A stretch of DNA of 64,000 nucleotides from Theobroma cacao (Eukaryota > Streptophyta > Magnoliopsida > Malvales > Malvaceae), in assembly GCF_000208745.1 (NCBI RefSeq), contig NC_030857.1, forward strand, positions 14,233,182 to 14,297,181. Direction: 5' to 3'. The number at the start of each line of letters is the position of its first letter. Position 1 is the stretch's first letter. This document shows positions 47,153 through 59,405 of this stretch, one piece after another. The notes beneath the pieces were generated by a model. The model was not told the DNA's origin. It did no database searches and was given only the letters and a program-made list of their open reading frames with translations. Made by a program: the position numbers and the translations under genes.

Positions 47153-49677
47153 TATCACGACCCAACTTTCGAGCCATGACCGGCGCATAGGCCCAATGGA
47201 CGTAGTCCACTAAGCCCAAGCAAGCCTATTAATCTGACATGTTCATCATTCCATCATAAACTGCTAAGTCACATTTCATAACTTAGGATCAAAATAATAT
47301 TAAACATTTGCCAACTCATACTAGCATACCAAACAAGTGTATATACATTATCAACAACATGTATCTTAATAATTTACATTAGGTTTGTCTATACCCAACA
47401 AAAGAATACTTGACTTCCAGCGGAGGGACTCAGAAAAATGTATAACTACCGAATGCCAAGACACCTACCAAAAGATGGATACAAGTCTACAAGGACACCT
47501 TGTCCTAGTTACTGGCTACCTCATGATCTGAAGACATGAAGTTGAAAACGGTGAGTATAAACCTAGTGAGTGAACAAGGAAGGGAACAAGCAACAACTAA
47601 GGAGAATTCAAAATCATGAAGCACTTGTTTCAAAACAATGCAATTTAGTTCCATTCATATTAAAAACCCCTCATCAAGCCCTTAAATGATTAATCATTTA
47701 AAAATCATGAACCCATACATAACGAACCATTTGAAGAATGAAAGCTTCAATGATATGCAAGCAAGTCAAATACGACAACGAATCTTAACTGCAGCAGAAA
47801 GGTATTCTCAACGTTGGGATTAAGTTATTAGTCGAACGAGGGTTTCTCAACTGGCCAAGGGTTTCTCACTAAACCTCCTCATTTTAAACTTAACTCATTT
47901 AGTTCTTAATGTTGGAAGTCCATGCTCAGATATGGTAGAAAATAAGTGAAAAATAGGGCAGCAATTGGACAAGATAGGAGACAAAAACAAAAAGATTTTT
48001 GCTACAGCGAGATTCAATCTCGTTGTAACTAAATTGTAACCCAGAAACAGAAAGTTTTATGCTGCAGCGAGAATGAATTTCGCTGCAGTGAGAAGCTACA
48101 GTGTCATTCTCGTAGCAAGGAAAATGCATTATCGCTGCAGCGAGTTTTCGGCCAGTCTACCCCTCTAAACTCGAGAGTTTCTCGTTGCAGCGAAAATGAT
48201 TCTCGCTGCAACAAGAAACAAGGTACCAATGAAAATTTTTCCCTTCTTCCCAAAGAAAAACCACCCTACTGAAATGTCCAAATCAACATGAAATGCATAA
48301 CAATTTTCCACAATTTAACATGTCAAGTTTCACATGCATTACAACCATATACCATTACTCATTAATTTCTTATAACACACATATTTACATATGTATTTAT
48401 GTATACGTATACCCATCATCATCATGCACACCATCCAATCATCATCATCACCAGCTCATGCGTACTCCCTACTCACACATAGCCAAGTTAATGTCATTAC
48501 ACAACAATATATTCATATATATATATCAACACAATGTGGTAGTGCATGAATCAATAATAGTCTCATGTCACAACATAAACCATTTCTCAAGAGCTTGTTC
48601 CCAAGGAACTCATTTTTAAGAAAAGTTGTATAAAATCATTCAAACACTTTGTACAAAACAGTCACATTCCCAAAATAGTTTTGATAGGCAATCCACACAC
48701 CAGTTGATTGTAGAGCCTTTAGCTTACTCTAATTCCCTTACTGATCCAATTGGAAGGATGTGACTTCATTAGAACCTAGGATCACATTAGCATAAGCAAT
48801 AGGTCAATTCACACACTATAAACCTTAAAAGCTATCCCTTAGCTAGCCACTTTAAATGGCTATCTATGTTCACTATCTTAAGCAGTATAAAGTGGATGAA
48901 CACCCTCAACAATAAAACAGCTCATAATCCTAATTACTAACCATTATTCACAGCAAAAAATCAAGCTTAGTTCATCACTTACCCTAGGGTTCCTTTGTAG
49001 TTGAATTCTCTTCTGATAGCTTCCAAACAAATGGGGTAATTCTCTCTTTCTCTCTCTAGAACACCCAACTAGTGAGAAAAAGTATGAAAATAAGATTTTT
49101 CAATGGTTTTAAGGAGAGAGAGTGGAAAAATACTAGGGTTCCAATCATAAGGGCATAAAGGTATGAAAACTAGAGCTAGAGAGAGGAAATCATGCAAGCT
49201 CCATATCAAGCTTCCATGGAGGTTGAAAGCAATGTGAAAGAGAATAAGGAGGACGAAGAAGAAGCTGCTAGAAAAAAGATATTTATAGCCAATCTTATCC
49301 ATTCCACTTAAATTACCAAAATGCCCCTCCACCAATTAACTTACTCTCCTCCAACCCTTTATGAAATCTTTTTACTCCTTTGACACTAGGACAAGATCCA
49401 TAATGGTCTAGACATACTCGGGTTCATGAAAACTTAAAATTTTAACCCGAGGTGAAAAATGACCATTTTGCCTTTACCGTGAAAATCATCAAAATTTTTG
49501 TTTTCTTTTCATTTTACCCCTAATTTCATCATCCATTTATGCCTTAGGCCTACTTAGGCCATAATATTGTTTAAAATCTTACTTTTATGGGCTAACTAAG
49601 GAAATGACGAAATCACCCCTGATCAAGGATATCGCGTATACCTCCCTTTACGAGTCTATAAAGGTCAAGGTCTCACA
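47153..49677 (-). mobile_element. K-family solo LTR, copy K5 (2525 bp)
   Basis: Minus strand, from TGTGAGACC at 49677 to GGGTCGTGATA at 47153. Exact target duplication TAAGA (47148-47152 and 49678-49682). TATA box at 49279-49287 (minus), donor-like GTAAGT at 48977-48982 (minus), palindromes at about 47780-48215, and a single copy of the tandem unit. It interrupts the G protease region. Confidence 0.95.
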
Positions 49678-49741
49678 TAAGAGACCATGCAATAACAGAA
49701 TATTAGCGGGAGTCACTAGAGTAGAAACGGGATAGAATTAT

Positions 49742-50640
49742 TTGGCATGCATAGCAGCCAAAAAAGATGCGTTAATGGAGGAAGAGGTTTCGGACATTAA
49801 AATGGTGCCAACAGTTAATGAATTTGAAGATGTGTTTCCAAAAGAATTGCCAAGGTTGCCCCTAGAAAAGGAAGTTAAGTTTTACATTCATTTAATTCCT
49901 GGCATGGAACCAATATCTAAACTCTCTTACCGAATGCCACTAGTAAAGATATGAGTACTACGAGCACTATTGCAAGAGTTAGGGGCAAAGGATTTATTCA
50001 TCCAGGTACTTCGTCATGGGGAGCTCTACTATTATTTGTAAAGAAAAGGGATAGAAGTTTGAGGTTATGTGTGGATTATCAAAAGTTGAATAGTGTAACC
50101 ATTAAGAATAAATACCCACTTCCAAGGATCGATGATTTGTTCGATCAACTGCAAGAAGTGCGATATTTTTCAAAAATTGACTTGCAATTTGGGTACCATC
50201 AGTTAAGAATCTAAGAGAAAGATATACCAAAGACCGCATTCTACATGAAGTACGACCACTTTTAGTTTCTGGTGATGTCTTTTGGTTTAACCAATGCTCT
50301 CCCCGCTTTTATGGATTTAATGAATAAAGTGTTCCGAGCTTATTGGGATAGATTTGTGGTGCTGTTTATTGATGATATCCTAGTGTATTCTTGAAGCCCC
50401 GAATAACATGCACAACATTTACGAATGGTGTTGCAGACACTTCGAGAACACGAATTGTATGCAAAGTTCTCTAAGTGCGCTTTTTGGTTAGAGAGTGTTA
50501 GCTTTCTCAGATATGTAATATCGAAGGAAAGGATTAGTGTGGATCCGCAAAAGGTTGCATCAATTCAAACTTGGTTAAGACCAAGTACGGTTACTAAGAT
50601 TCAAAGTTTTCTTGGATTGGCTAGATATTATCGTTGATTT
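49742..50640 (+). pseudogene. pol: Ty3/gypsy reverse transcriptase of element G
   Basis: It reads [59 protein letters not shown] and YHQLRI. After a stop it continues through [19 protein letters not shown] to the catalytic FIDDILVYS at 50365-50391, with both Asp present. HAQHLRMVLQTLREHELYAK, KCAFWLESVSFL and IQSFLGLARYYR follow (thumb). There are about six in-frame stops, near 50212, 50261, 50393, 50402 and 50635. At least two fit a C-to-T change in CGA or CAA. The frame before 49951 includes the spacer ending FEDVFPKELPRLP. Confidence 0.92.
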
Positions 50641-51180
50641 TTGTAGGATTTCTCAAAAATCATGGCACCGTTGACTAATTTAATGCAAAAGGGAGCTAAG
50701 TTTGAATGGACTGCGAAATGTGAAGATAGTTTCTTAAAACTAAAGGTGTGTTTAACTTCGACACTAGTCTTAGGTCTACCAAATGGTCCAGGAGGTCATG
50801 TCGTGTATTGTGACACATCAAGAGTTGGATTAGGATGTGTGTTAATGTAAAATGGTAGAGTTATAGCGTACGCTTCAAGGCAACTCAAGAGGCATGAGTA
50901 GAACTATCCTACCCATGACTTGGAAATGGTAGCAATAGTATTTGCATTAAAGATTTGGCGTCATTACCTATGCGAGAAAAGCTTTCAAATTTATACTAAT
51001 CACAAGAGTTTAAAGTATATATTTCAACAACGTGATCTTAACTTAAGGCAACACTGATGGATGGAATTGCTCAAAGATTATGATTGCACCATTCAATATC
51101 ACCCTGGTAAGGCGAACGAGGTGACTGATGCTTTAAGTCGAAAATCCATAGGAAGTTTGGCACATTTGTCTGTTGAACGA
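50641..51180 (+). pseudogene. pol: Ty3/gypsy RNase H of element G
   Basis: It reads DFSKIMAPLTNLMQKGAKF, then [15 protein letters not shown] with the first catalytic Asp, then [29 protein letters not shown] with the Glu, and [20 protein letters not shown]. The third acidic residue before HKSL is Asn rather than Asp. It ends in YHPGKANEVTDALSRKS, where the family has NxVADALSRK. Stops lie at 50848, 50898 and 51057. RNase H degrades the RNA strand of the RNA-DNA hybrid during replication. Confidence 0.88.
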
Positions 51181-51379
51181 AGAAACATGTTGCATGGATG
51201 GCGAAGCTTAGGCAATATGGGGATCAAGATCGATATTGGTGGGCCTGATGCCCTTATTGTTCATTTTCAAGTACGATCGATGATCTTGGATCAAATTTGT
51301 AGTGCTCAGGATCAAGATGAATTTGTGATGAGAATCTTAGGATCTGAAGAGCGAGATCAAAAATTGTGCATGGAGACGA

Positions 51380-52395
51380 TGGATTGTTGAAGTATTAATC
51401 TCGAACATATGTGTTGGATCGAGATAATTTGAGAGAAGAGATTTTAAAGGAAGCCCACATCACTACTTACACTGTACATCCAGGAGCCACCTAGATGTAT
51501 CATGATTTGAAAATGGTTTATTGGTGGCAAGGAATGAAGAAAGATGTAGCTGAATACGTAGCCAAGTGCCTAACTTGTCAACAAGTTAAGGCTGAACATG
51601 GAAACCCCTAGGTTTACTACAACCCCTGTCGATCCCTGAATGGAAATGGGAATATGTGGCCATGGATTTTGTGATTGGATTGCCCCGTGCTATAGAGGGA
51701 TATGATTCAATTTGGATAATCGTGGATCGGTTAACTAAATATACTCACTTTATTCAGATAAAAACCAGTTATGGGCTGGCTAAGTATGCCAAGGTCTATA
51801 TTGATTGTATCATGCGATTGCATGGAGTTCCCGTAACCATAGTATCTGATCGAGGGCTCAATTTACTAATAAATTTTGGAGAAGTTTACATGAAGCTTTA
51901 GGCACTCGTTTAGATTTTAGTACTGCATATCATCCTCAAATAGATGGTCAGTCAAAGCGTGTGATACAAACTCTCGAAATCATGCTAAGGTCAATAGTCT
52001 TGGATTTGGGAATTACATGGAATCATCAGTTATATTTGGCGAAATTTGTGTATAATAATAGCTATCAAGCTAGTATTGGTATGGCTCCTTTTGAAGCATT
52101 GTACGGAATGAAGTGCAGATCACCCATTGGATGGTTTGAAGTGGGAGAAAGGAAATTATTAGGTCCTAATTTGGTGCAACAAGCCATCGATGTAGTGAGC
52201 TTGGTGAGGGAACATCTAAAGTCAACCTACAATAGACAGAAGTCTTATACAGATAATAGACGTCGTCCTTTGAAATTCCAAGTGGGATATTTCGTGTTTT
52301 AGAAGGTATCTCTATTGAAACGAATTAAAAGATTCAAAAAGAAAGAGAAGTTGAGTCCAAGATATATCATACCTTTTGAGATTTTGGAATAAAAT
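51380..52395 (+). pseudogene. pol: Ty3/gypsy integrase of element G, catalytic Glu lost
   Basis: The HHCC region is recognisable but frame-shifted: a [22 protein letters not shown] stretch near 51500, then [14 protein letters not shown]. The core has MAMDFVIGLPRA (first Asp), IIVDRLTKYTHFI and TIVSDRG (second Asp, near 51846). A deletion after DRG shifts the frame, then RLDFSTAYHPQIDGQSKRVI. The third catalytic position, normally Glu in GQSER, is Lys (AAG at 51955-51957). The C-terminal part reads FVYNNSYQASIGMAPFEALY, CRSPIGWFEVGE and KLSPRYI. Stops occur at several places. Confidence 0.9.
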
Positions 52396-52704
52396 GTGAT
52401 AACAGCTTATCGACTAGCTTTACCAATGGAGCTAGCTCGTGTGAATCCCACTTTTCATGTGTCTACGTTGAGAAAGTACGTTAAAGACCCGACACATGTT
52501 ATACGCTATGATTTGGTTCCTCTGGACGAGGGATTAACTTTTAAAGAGCAACCAGTAGCGATACTAGATCGACAAGTGAAGCAATTACGCTCTAAAAAAG
52601 TAGCCTCAGTAAAGATCCTGTGGCAAAATCAGTCAGTGGAAGAGGCAACTTGGGAACCCAAAGAGGAAATGAAGAAAAAATACCCGCACCTCTTTCAAGA
52701 CTAA
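52396..52704 (+). pseudogene. pol: Integrase tail and chromodomain of element G
   Basis: An open frame (102 codons) reading YRLALPMELARVNPTFHVST, LRKYVKDPTHVI and LTFKEQPVAILDRQVKQLRS. The chromodomain then follows, with VKILWQNQSVEEATWEPKEE and a KYPHLFQD end. This C-terminal chromodomain places element G in the plant chromoviruses, whose chromodomain is thought to direct integration to heterochromatin. The stretch is intact, but the pol upstream is broken. A TAA at 52702-52704 ends the frame, 50 bp before the polypurine tract. Confidence 0.93.
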
Positions 52705-52754
52705 GGTATGCTTTATCAACCCCCTTTATTTAAATTCGAGGACAAATTTGTTTT

Positions 52755-52767
52755 AAGTGGGGGAGAT
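52755..52767 (+). other. Polypurine tract of element G
   Basis: AAGTGGGGGAGAT sits directly before the 3' LTR (TATAACACCCC). It is preceded by TCGAGGACAAATTTG, the usual post-pol sequence of plant gypsy elements. Confidence 0.93.
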
Positions 52768-54181
52768 TATAACACCCCGTAACCTAAAACGGTGGTTAAT
52801 ACGACTTTAAGAACAAGATTAAGACCAATAGAGGTCAATTTAAAAGTTTAGGAGCGGTGAATGAGGAATGGAATATCTTGAAATAAAATATTCCATACGT
52901 AAGAAAATAATAATAATTATTGAGGTCGTCATAATGGAATAAAAAATAGCGATGGAGCTAAATCGAGAATCGAGATAGATTAAAATGTTTTGGAACACCG
53001 AGAGTTAAATGAAAAATTTTAAAATTTAATAATATTTTATTTATGAAATATTATTAAAATAATATCGAAATATTCCTATTGTGAGTGGTGGACAAACTCA
53101 CATAATCTATGTGTTGAACCTAAGTGGGGGAGTTATACCATAATTTTGATGATTTGATGGATAAAATATTATTTTAATGAGTAAAATTTTAGCGATGTAA
53201 GTACTAATGATAGTACATGTGAGTTTGGAAGGAATGGAGACATGAAGAAATAATTGGGATAATGAGGATATGTGGGATAATAAGATGTGCACGTGAATTC
53301 ACTATTACATGCAAATTATTGCTTCCAAAAAAGAGAAAGTTAGTGGGGGACATGTGGAACCCCCACCATGTGAAGTAAAAAGAAGAATGAGAATAAAACC
53401 TATTGCATGTAATGAGATTGGTGCATTAGGTGGTCAAATAAGGAAAAGAAAACTAAGGGATTTATGTGACTTGTAAGATTTAATGAATAACTAAATGAAA
53501 TACAAAGTAAAGGTTATGCATGAAATATGATAGGAAGAATAAGGTGGTGCATGGAATAAAGAATGAAGAAAGAAAAAATGAGGGAGTGAAGGTGGCAGAT
53601 GGAGAAAAAAAAAGAGGATGGATATTGGGCCAATAAATAAGGGAGGAAATTGGTGCATGAAAATTTAGTGGGGGATGAATTGGTCCAATGAGAAGTGAGG
53701 AATAAATAAAGAAGCGAAAGGTGAGGAAAGGCTTGGGAAAAATTGCACCTTTGAAAGAAAAGAAAGAGAATCGGTTTTGAAAGTAAAAAGAAGAGGGAGT
53801 AAGGAGAAAGAAGAAAGAAGAAAAGCTAGAGGGAGGTTCGGTTTTGGAAAAATTGGAGAAAAACCAAAATGTTTTCTCCCATACGCCATTATTGGAGCTT
53901 GAAGGAGAAAGTGGAGATTCGACTTGGTGATTCCAAGGTAAGAAAGGTAAAAGTTATCATTTTGTTTGAATGCATGCCTTGTGAACCGATTATAATGTGA
54001 GATTAGGCTTGTGGTAGCAAGAATCTTTAAAGATTCAAAGAATTGGGTGCATGCATGTGGGTTGATCTTAGAAGTATGGTGATTTTGAACAAGACAAATG
54101 ATGGGTAAGTGTTTTTAACCTTGAGATCACAAATGGAAAGGAAAATTAAGATGTGTATTGATTATTTGTGCTTGTGGCAAC
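52768..54181 (+). mobile_element. First part of the G 3' LTR
   Basis: Pairs with 21768-21953 and the first 1.2 kb of 33542-35278. A splice donor CCAAGGTAAG is conserved, with GT at 53938. Differences from the 5' LTR are a few percent over the parts I compared, mostly transitions and small indels. Confidence 0.92.
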
Positions 54182-55877
54182 TGATGGGATTTGACCTTAT
54201 GCTCAAACATGAAAAATAATCAATAATTAAAATAGTAACGCAGCGAAAAAATAAAATAATATTTAATCAGAGAAACTGTCGAATCCTACAAGATCAATGT
54301 TTGTGTTTTCATGTAACTTTTTGATTAATAATGAACACTCATAAGTTTAAGAGTTACATACCTTGCTCTAGACATCCTAATCAAGAGCCAATTAAATCCA
54401 AATCTTTGTTTCTTCACCTTTAGGATTTGTCAAATCTTTAGCCACCCAAGTGTTTGGCCTTTAACAGTAATCCACACAGTGACTGAATAAGACCTTCTCA
54501 TAGGTAAGATTTTTACTTGTGCTAGCAAGTATTGTTTCTAAAACAAAAGGACCAAAAATTCTTGCTAAATCTTATTTTTGTCAGAGAAAGGAAACTATTT
54601 TTCTTTTCTTATTTTAATGAAACAGTTGAGAAGTGGTTTGGAGGCTTACAGTTCTAGTTTGCTAATATACTATATTTATATAGCCAAACTAGTTTGTAAC
54701 CTAAATACAACAGTTGTATTTTAATTTAATTAAGTCTCTGAAAACTTAATTAATTTTCCACTTTATTTTGGTCTCTTTCAATTAAGTCCAACTTAATTAA
54801 TTATCCTTATTTAATCTCAATCATGTCACTTAATGTGTGTGACCCATTAGGCTTCTAACATGTTGGCAATAAATATAAATCATAATCAAATATCAATTTG
54901 ATAATTAATTTATATTTATAGATCATGAGCAACATCTAGTAATACATCATGACCACCCAAATGTTAGAAAGTCAATTAAAGAATTTGACAAAGCCCTTCA
55001 GTGATAAGCCTCTCAATGCAATACGGTCATGTCATCAAATATCCCAGATATGTCATTAAGCATGGCTCAGTGTCTACTTATAACATTCCATATTAGTTCC
55101 CATAATTCATGACTAACCTTTTGAATTTAGAAAACTAACTTTCCTCAAATTCATCATGCTTTGACCAAAGACTTCATACAAGTTAATCAAGAATTAAGAA
55201 CAAGTGAGATACATCCCCTCATATCACTTGGGGTGATGAATCCCCTATTGACCACTCATTCACCTTTGCATGTTTCATGGCATACCCAAAAGCACCTTGT
55301 TTAGGCATCTGGTTGCTTCCAAACCCGTAGGGGTGAAATCAAAGTATGTCATTCCCCATACAAGATGACCTGGTGTCTCAAGTCTAAGGACTAGTTGCAC
55401 GACTATCACATGAGAACATTTTTCATAGACACTTGAGTGAAATACCAAATGGAGTTCTCATAGCAGGTCATGTTTAGTGAACTTGTTCTTTAACAGGTAC
55501 CTACACGTTATCCCTAAGTATCCCATATACTTCAATCTATGAGATCGATTGTTTACTTCCCAAGTAAAAAAGCTTAACATGTACCAATCTTTGAGCATTG
55601 TCAATGCCCTGTCTTGACAATACAATGACCAAGAACAATTTTAGGAATATGGCTTTGATGCATAGTGATCTCATAATTGTAACAATTTTACAATTCCCTT
55701 GCAAGGCCTTTATATTCCATGGGCTTCATCCAATTAGTACTTAATAACTCCTTATTATTGTACTAACATGAAGAAAAACCTCTATCACATATAATTATGC
55801 AATTAAATATGCATTAAATGACAATATATATATATATTTCTTGACCAATCTAATTGGGTCAAGGGCATGTACCAACA
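54182..55877 (-). mobile_element. B-family solo LTR, copy B2 (1696 bp)
   Basis: On the minus strand TGTTGGTACA to AAATCCCATCA. Flanks GCAAC (54177-54181) and GCAGC (55878-55882) are a 5-bp duplication with one mismatch. The sister G LTR has the uninterrupted site GTGGCAGCAATGG near 34763. Matches B1 (8426-10114) along its length. Confidence 0.93.
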
Positions 55878-56507
55878 GCAGCAATGGTGATCGAAGATGT
55901 GAGGAGATTGTGAGCTATATGTGGAATTCAAGATAAAAATCAGAAGGTAAGCATGCAATGTGGGTACCTTATATTATATTGGACTTGGTTGGTTGAGAGT
56001 TCAAGGATTGCATGTTAGATTATTTTGAATACTAAGGATGAAAACGTTAAGCTAGATTAAAGATTCGTTGATTAGGTGCTACCCATATATGTGTACAATT
56101 AAGTATATTGAGTTTAATTTGCTACTAGGAAGTGTGTAAGTGAGGAAGGTTTGCCATGGTGGTGTATCGAAAAAGGTAACGAGTGACCGACAAGTAGAAT
56201 TAGCTAGAAACGCACCCGAACTGATAGCAACGTAGCATCCCATTATTGTGAGGTGAGTAAAGGGTGTCCATTTCAAAAGTTCCATAAATTATATATTGAT
56301 ATACGTTTAATAAAGGTGCCAATTTTCTTTAAGTGCAATTAAGGATAGCATATGTTGTTAGCCTCGGTAGGCGATTTTTAAATAGATTTGTAATCAAGTT
56401 ATATTGTTATTGCGAAAAGCATGAGTTAGTAGAATGCTAGGCACTTGCGAATGCCATGCTTTTAGAAATGTTTGTATATAAATAAACGATATATGTAAAG
56501 GGTCTTA
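55878..56507 (+). mobile_element. Middle part of the G 3' LTR
   Basis: Matches 34766-35278 and the start of 38093 onward in the 5' LTR. It contains the empty site for the A solo LTR at 35279. Confidence 0.9.
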
Positions 56508-59405
56508 TGTCAAGCCCGACCTTATAAAATACTTGCCATGACATTCATGTGATTGACAAAATGCTTGCATACTTGGAAAGCCCTGAAAAATCAACAAAAA
56601 TCGATAGTGTACCTAGAGATGCAACTAAGTTCAATTAAACCTCGAACTAGATCAAAGAGAGATTTTAAGATGAAATTGAAAATTTTAAAGTCCCAGAATG
56701 ACTTAAAATGGTGATTCAGAGTTCGAGGACCGATTTGGAGTTAAATTGGAATTTTCATGACCTAGGGGCAAAATGGTCATTTTGCCACTCGAGGTTAAGA
56801 TGTGAGTGTTGGATCAAATTTTTTACTAAGATTGATCATTTGGAGTATAGTCTGTGTTTGAGAAGTGAAAATTTTAATTTTGACATTTTTCAAGCATAGG
56901 GTAAAATAGTCATTTTCCCACCCTAAGGGCAAAATGGTAATTTTACACCACCCAACACTTGTCCAGCACATGGATTTTACCTAATATTATCATGGATAAT
57001 TGAGAAAATTTAACTGGTGGAGAGAGATTGCTTAATGGGTAAGTATGACACATGGACCAATGGAATGGTGACATGTGTCAAATTTTCATCCATTAAATAT
57101 TTGGCTTAAAAATCAGCACATAAACTCTCCTAACTCATTTCTCTTGGCTGGCCAAAGGAAGAAATGGGAAGAAAAGAAGAAGAACAAAAATCTAGCCAAG
57201 AAATTCAAGAGAAATTCACAAAATTTCGAAGAATCAAGTGACAAAAGGTAAAATTTCTTGATTTTGACTAGTGATCTACCTTTCCCATGCATTCTTTTGC
57301 ATTTTTCATGGTTGAATCACATGGTTTCATGATGGGTCTCTTACTGGCTGGACATGGGGGGAGGAGTTTTGATGCTTGATTTGGTTAGTGTTTTTAGTTA
57401 GTTAACGATGTGTAGCATGAAAAACCAACAAGAAAAATTCATTTTCTCCCATCAACCATCATTGGCCGAATTTTCCATGTGGAATATTGATGATGATTTT
57501 ATTTTTATTTCAAGTGAATTGATGAGGAAATGATGAATTATGGTGAGAAAATCGAGTAGGAAAAATCATAGTGTTGATGCACCTACCATGGCTGAAATTT
57601 CCAAGAGAAAATGTGAAGATAATTTTGCTAAATTTTATGCTATTTGACTTGTGTTTGATGGTTTGGAGAATTGGAAGAAAAATGCAGTTAATTGGAGTTG
57701 AATTAGACATATTGGCCAATTAATCGGGTAATAGATCGAATTGGGCCAATATCGTTTTATTTAGGTACATAATTGAATTTGTGTAGAACACCGTGTTTAG
57801 ACGATAATCCAAATAATTTGCATTCCATTTCATGCATCCATATAGTTTTATAACGATTTAGCACCAATGTGGTAAATTGCTTGATTTTTCATCATGTTTA
57901 GGTGGTGAATCCTCCGCTAAGGGCAAAGAAATTGTACCCGAGGATCGGTAGTCAAAGTACTCTAGAAATTCGACTCCAGAAATAGTGAGTAACCTTATCG
58001 TCATTTTAATTATCTAAAGTGGTCTTTTTATTCAATTTTGTGAATTTTATGAAAAATGAGTTTAAATGGTTAATTTTTAGGTTTTATAAACAAAGTGTGT
58101 TTAAATGAAAAGATTTTATAAATTGTCTTGAAATTGAATGATGGCTTTGAAAATAGAGTAACTGGAGACCACTTGATGTGTTGTAAATTTATGGTTCTAA
58201 TTTATGGCTTATGATAATGTGTTGGCATGACTGGCTGGAATTGTGGTTTGTGAACTGTATGAATTTTTCTGTTTTACATTTACAGGCTGGGTAGTATAAC
58301 ATTAGTCATGTCATACTGTCAAAATTTTATTGTATGGTGGGTTTAGCTTGCTGCAGTGGGCGGAATCTGTGGACCAGCCTATTAGAGGGGCACAAAATCC
58401 GGTTATATATGTATCTCGGTCGGAAAGGGGTGTAGGGTATCTCCTGAGGTATGGTTAGAGTTCACATCACGCCGAACCGCCTCGTGATGATGAACTCCGC
58501 TAACGCAACGACTGTGTTTTTCAAACTTAAAATATGTTTATGTGTATATGAAATTTTTAACAGCCTTGGCGGACTCGGTTAAATGCCTCAGCCAATCTAT
58601 TCCCGAGAATGATTTTGGTAGGAGCCAAGCTTTTAAGATACTCATAAGCCATGTTGACTATTTAAATGAAATGAATGTTTATGTTATGAAATACATATTT
58701 AGATGGAATATTTTAATTGTCTCCTTTCACTTGACTTTAGATATTTTGAATGATGTTTGTTTACTCACTGGGATTATATAATCTCACCACCCTCCTTTCC
58801 ACCCATTTCAAGCTCCGAAGGCTACCCTTGGATTTGCATCCTCCAAACTGTAGGTTCACAGTCCTCCTTACTTTTAGTTCTTTGGGGGCCCACTAGTTAT
58901 TGTAAATTAAATTAAATACTCTAGCTTACTGTATTACAGTATGTATGAATTTATTTTGTTTTTACGCAATAAAAATTATTTACGTATAACTCTAAAAATA
59001 TTATTTTATAAGAAAATAGAATATTTTATTGAATATTTTTATTTTTTATTATTATACCCAAATAATCATAATTTCATTTTAAATGAAGGTTTTGGATGTT
59101 TAAACTTATTTTGATTATGAATTATGTGTTTTGTACTCACATACTACATTTTTATCTAGTTTTAAAATTTTTAGAGAAAAATGACCAAAATACCCCCAAG
59201 AGACAAAAATTATTTTTTAATTGTTTTGACTTGGAAATAGCTTATAATCTTTTAAAATATGATATTAGCAATTGTTGCTTGCAAAAGAGGTGAGAAAACT
59301 GACATTAAAGCCTTGCGGGGTTCCGGTTGGCATTTTAGGTAAAGAGTGTCTATCGAGACACCGCGACGGTTGTCACGGGCTCGAGGGGAATACCGGGTCA
59401 TGACA
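56508..59405 (+). mobile_element. A-family solo LTR (2898 bp)
   Basis: TGTCAAGCCC to GGGTCATGACA, with an exact 5-bp target duplication TCTTA (56503-56507 and 59406-59410). The 5' LTR of G shows the empty site near 38208-38215. The donor-like site seen in the complete A element is here GTAAAA (GT at 57248), a one-base change. Confidence 0.95.

Larger units (their letters stand above)
41383..49741 (+). pseudogene. pol: Protease region of element G, split by two K-family insertions
   Basis: Pieces 41383-41752, 47057-47152 and 49678-49741. The first carries the retropepsin motif LVLFDLGATHSFVFSNFM near 41510; the usual D-S-G is D-L-G, so the catalytic Ser/Thr is lost. After a frameshift comes GFDAILRMDWL, cut by K3. 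The second piece continues with YDCYTNVDCHYK and FKFLEEVPFIIYEH, cut by K5. The third links to the spacer before RT. Joining across both inserts restores the usual chromovirus order. Both inserts leave exact host duplications (GGTTG and TAAGA), so the joins are certain. Confidence 0.88.
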
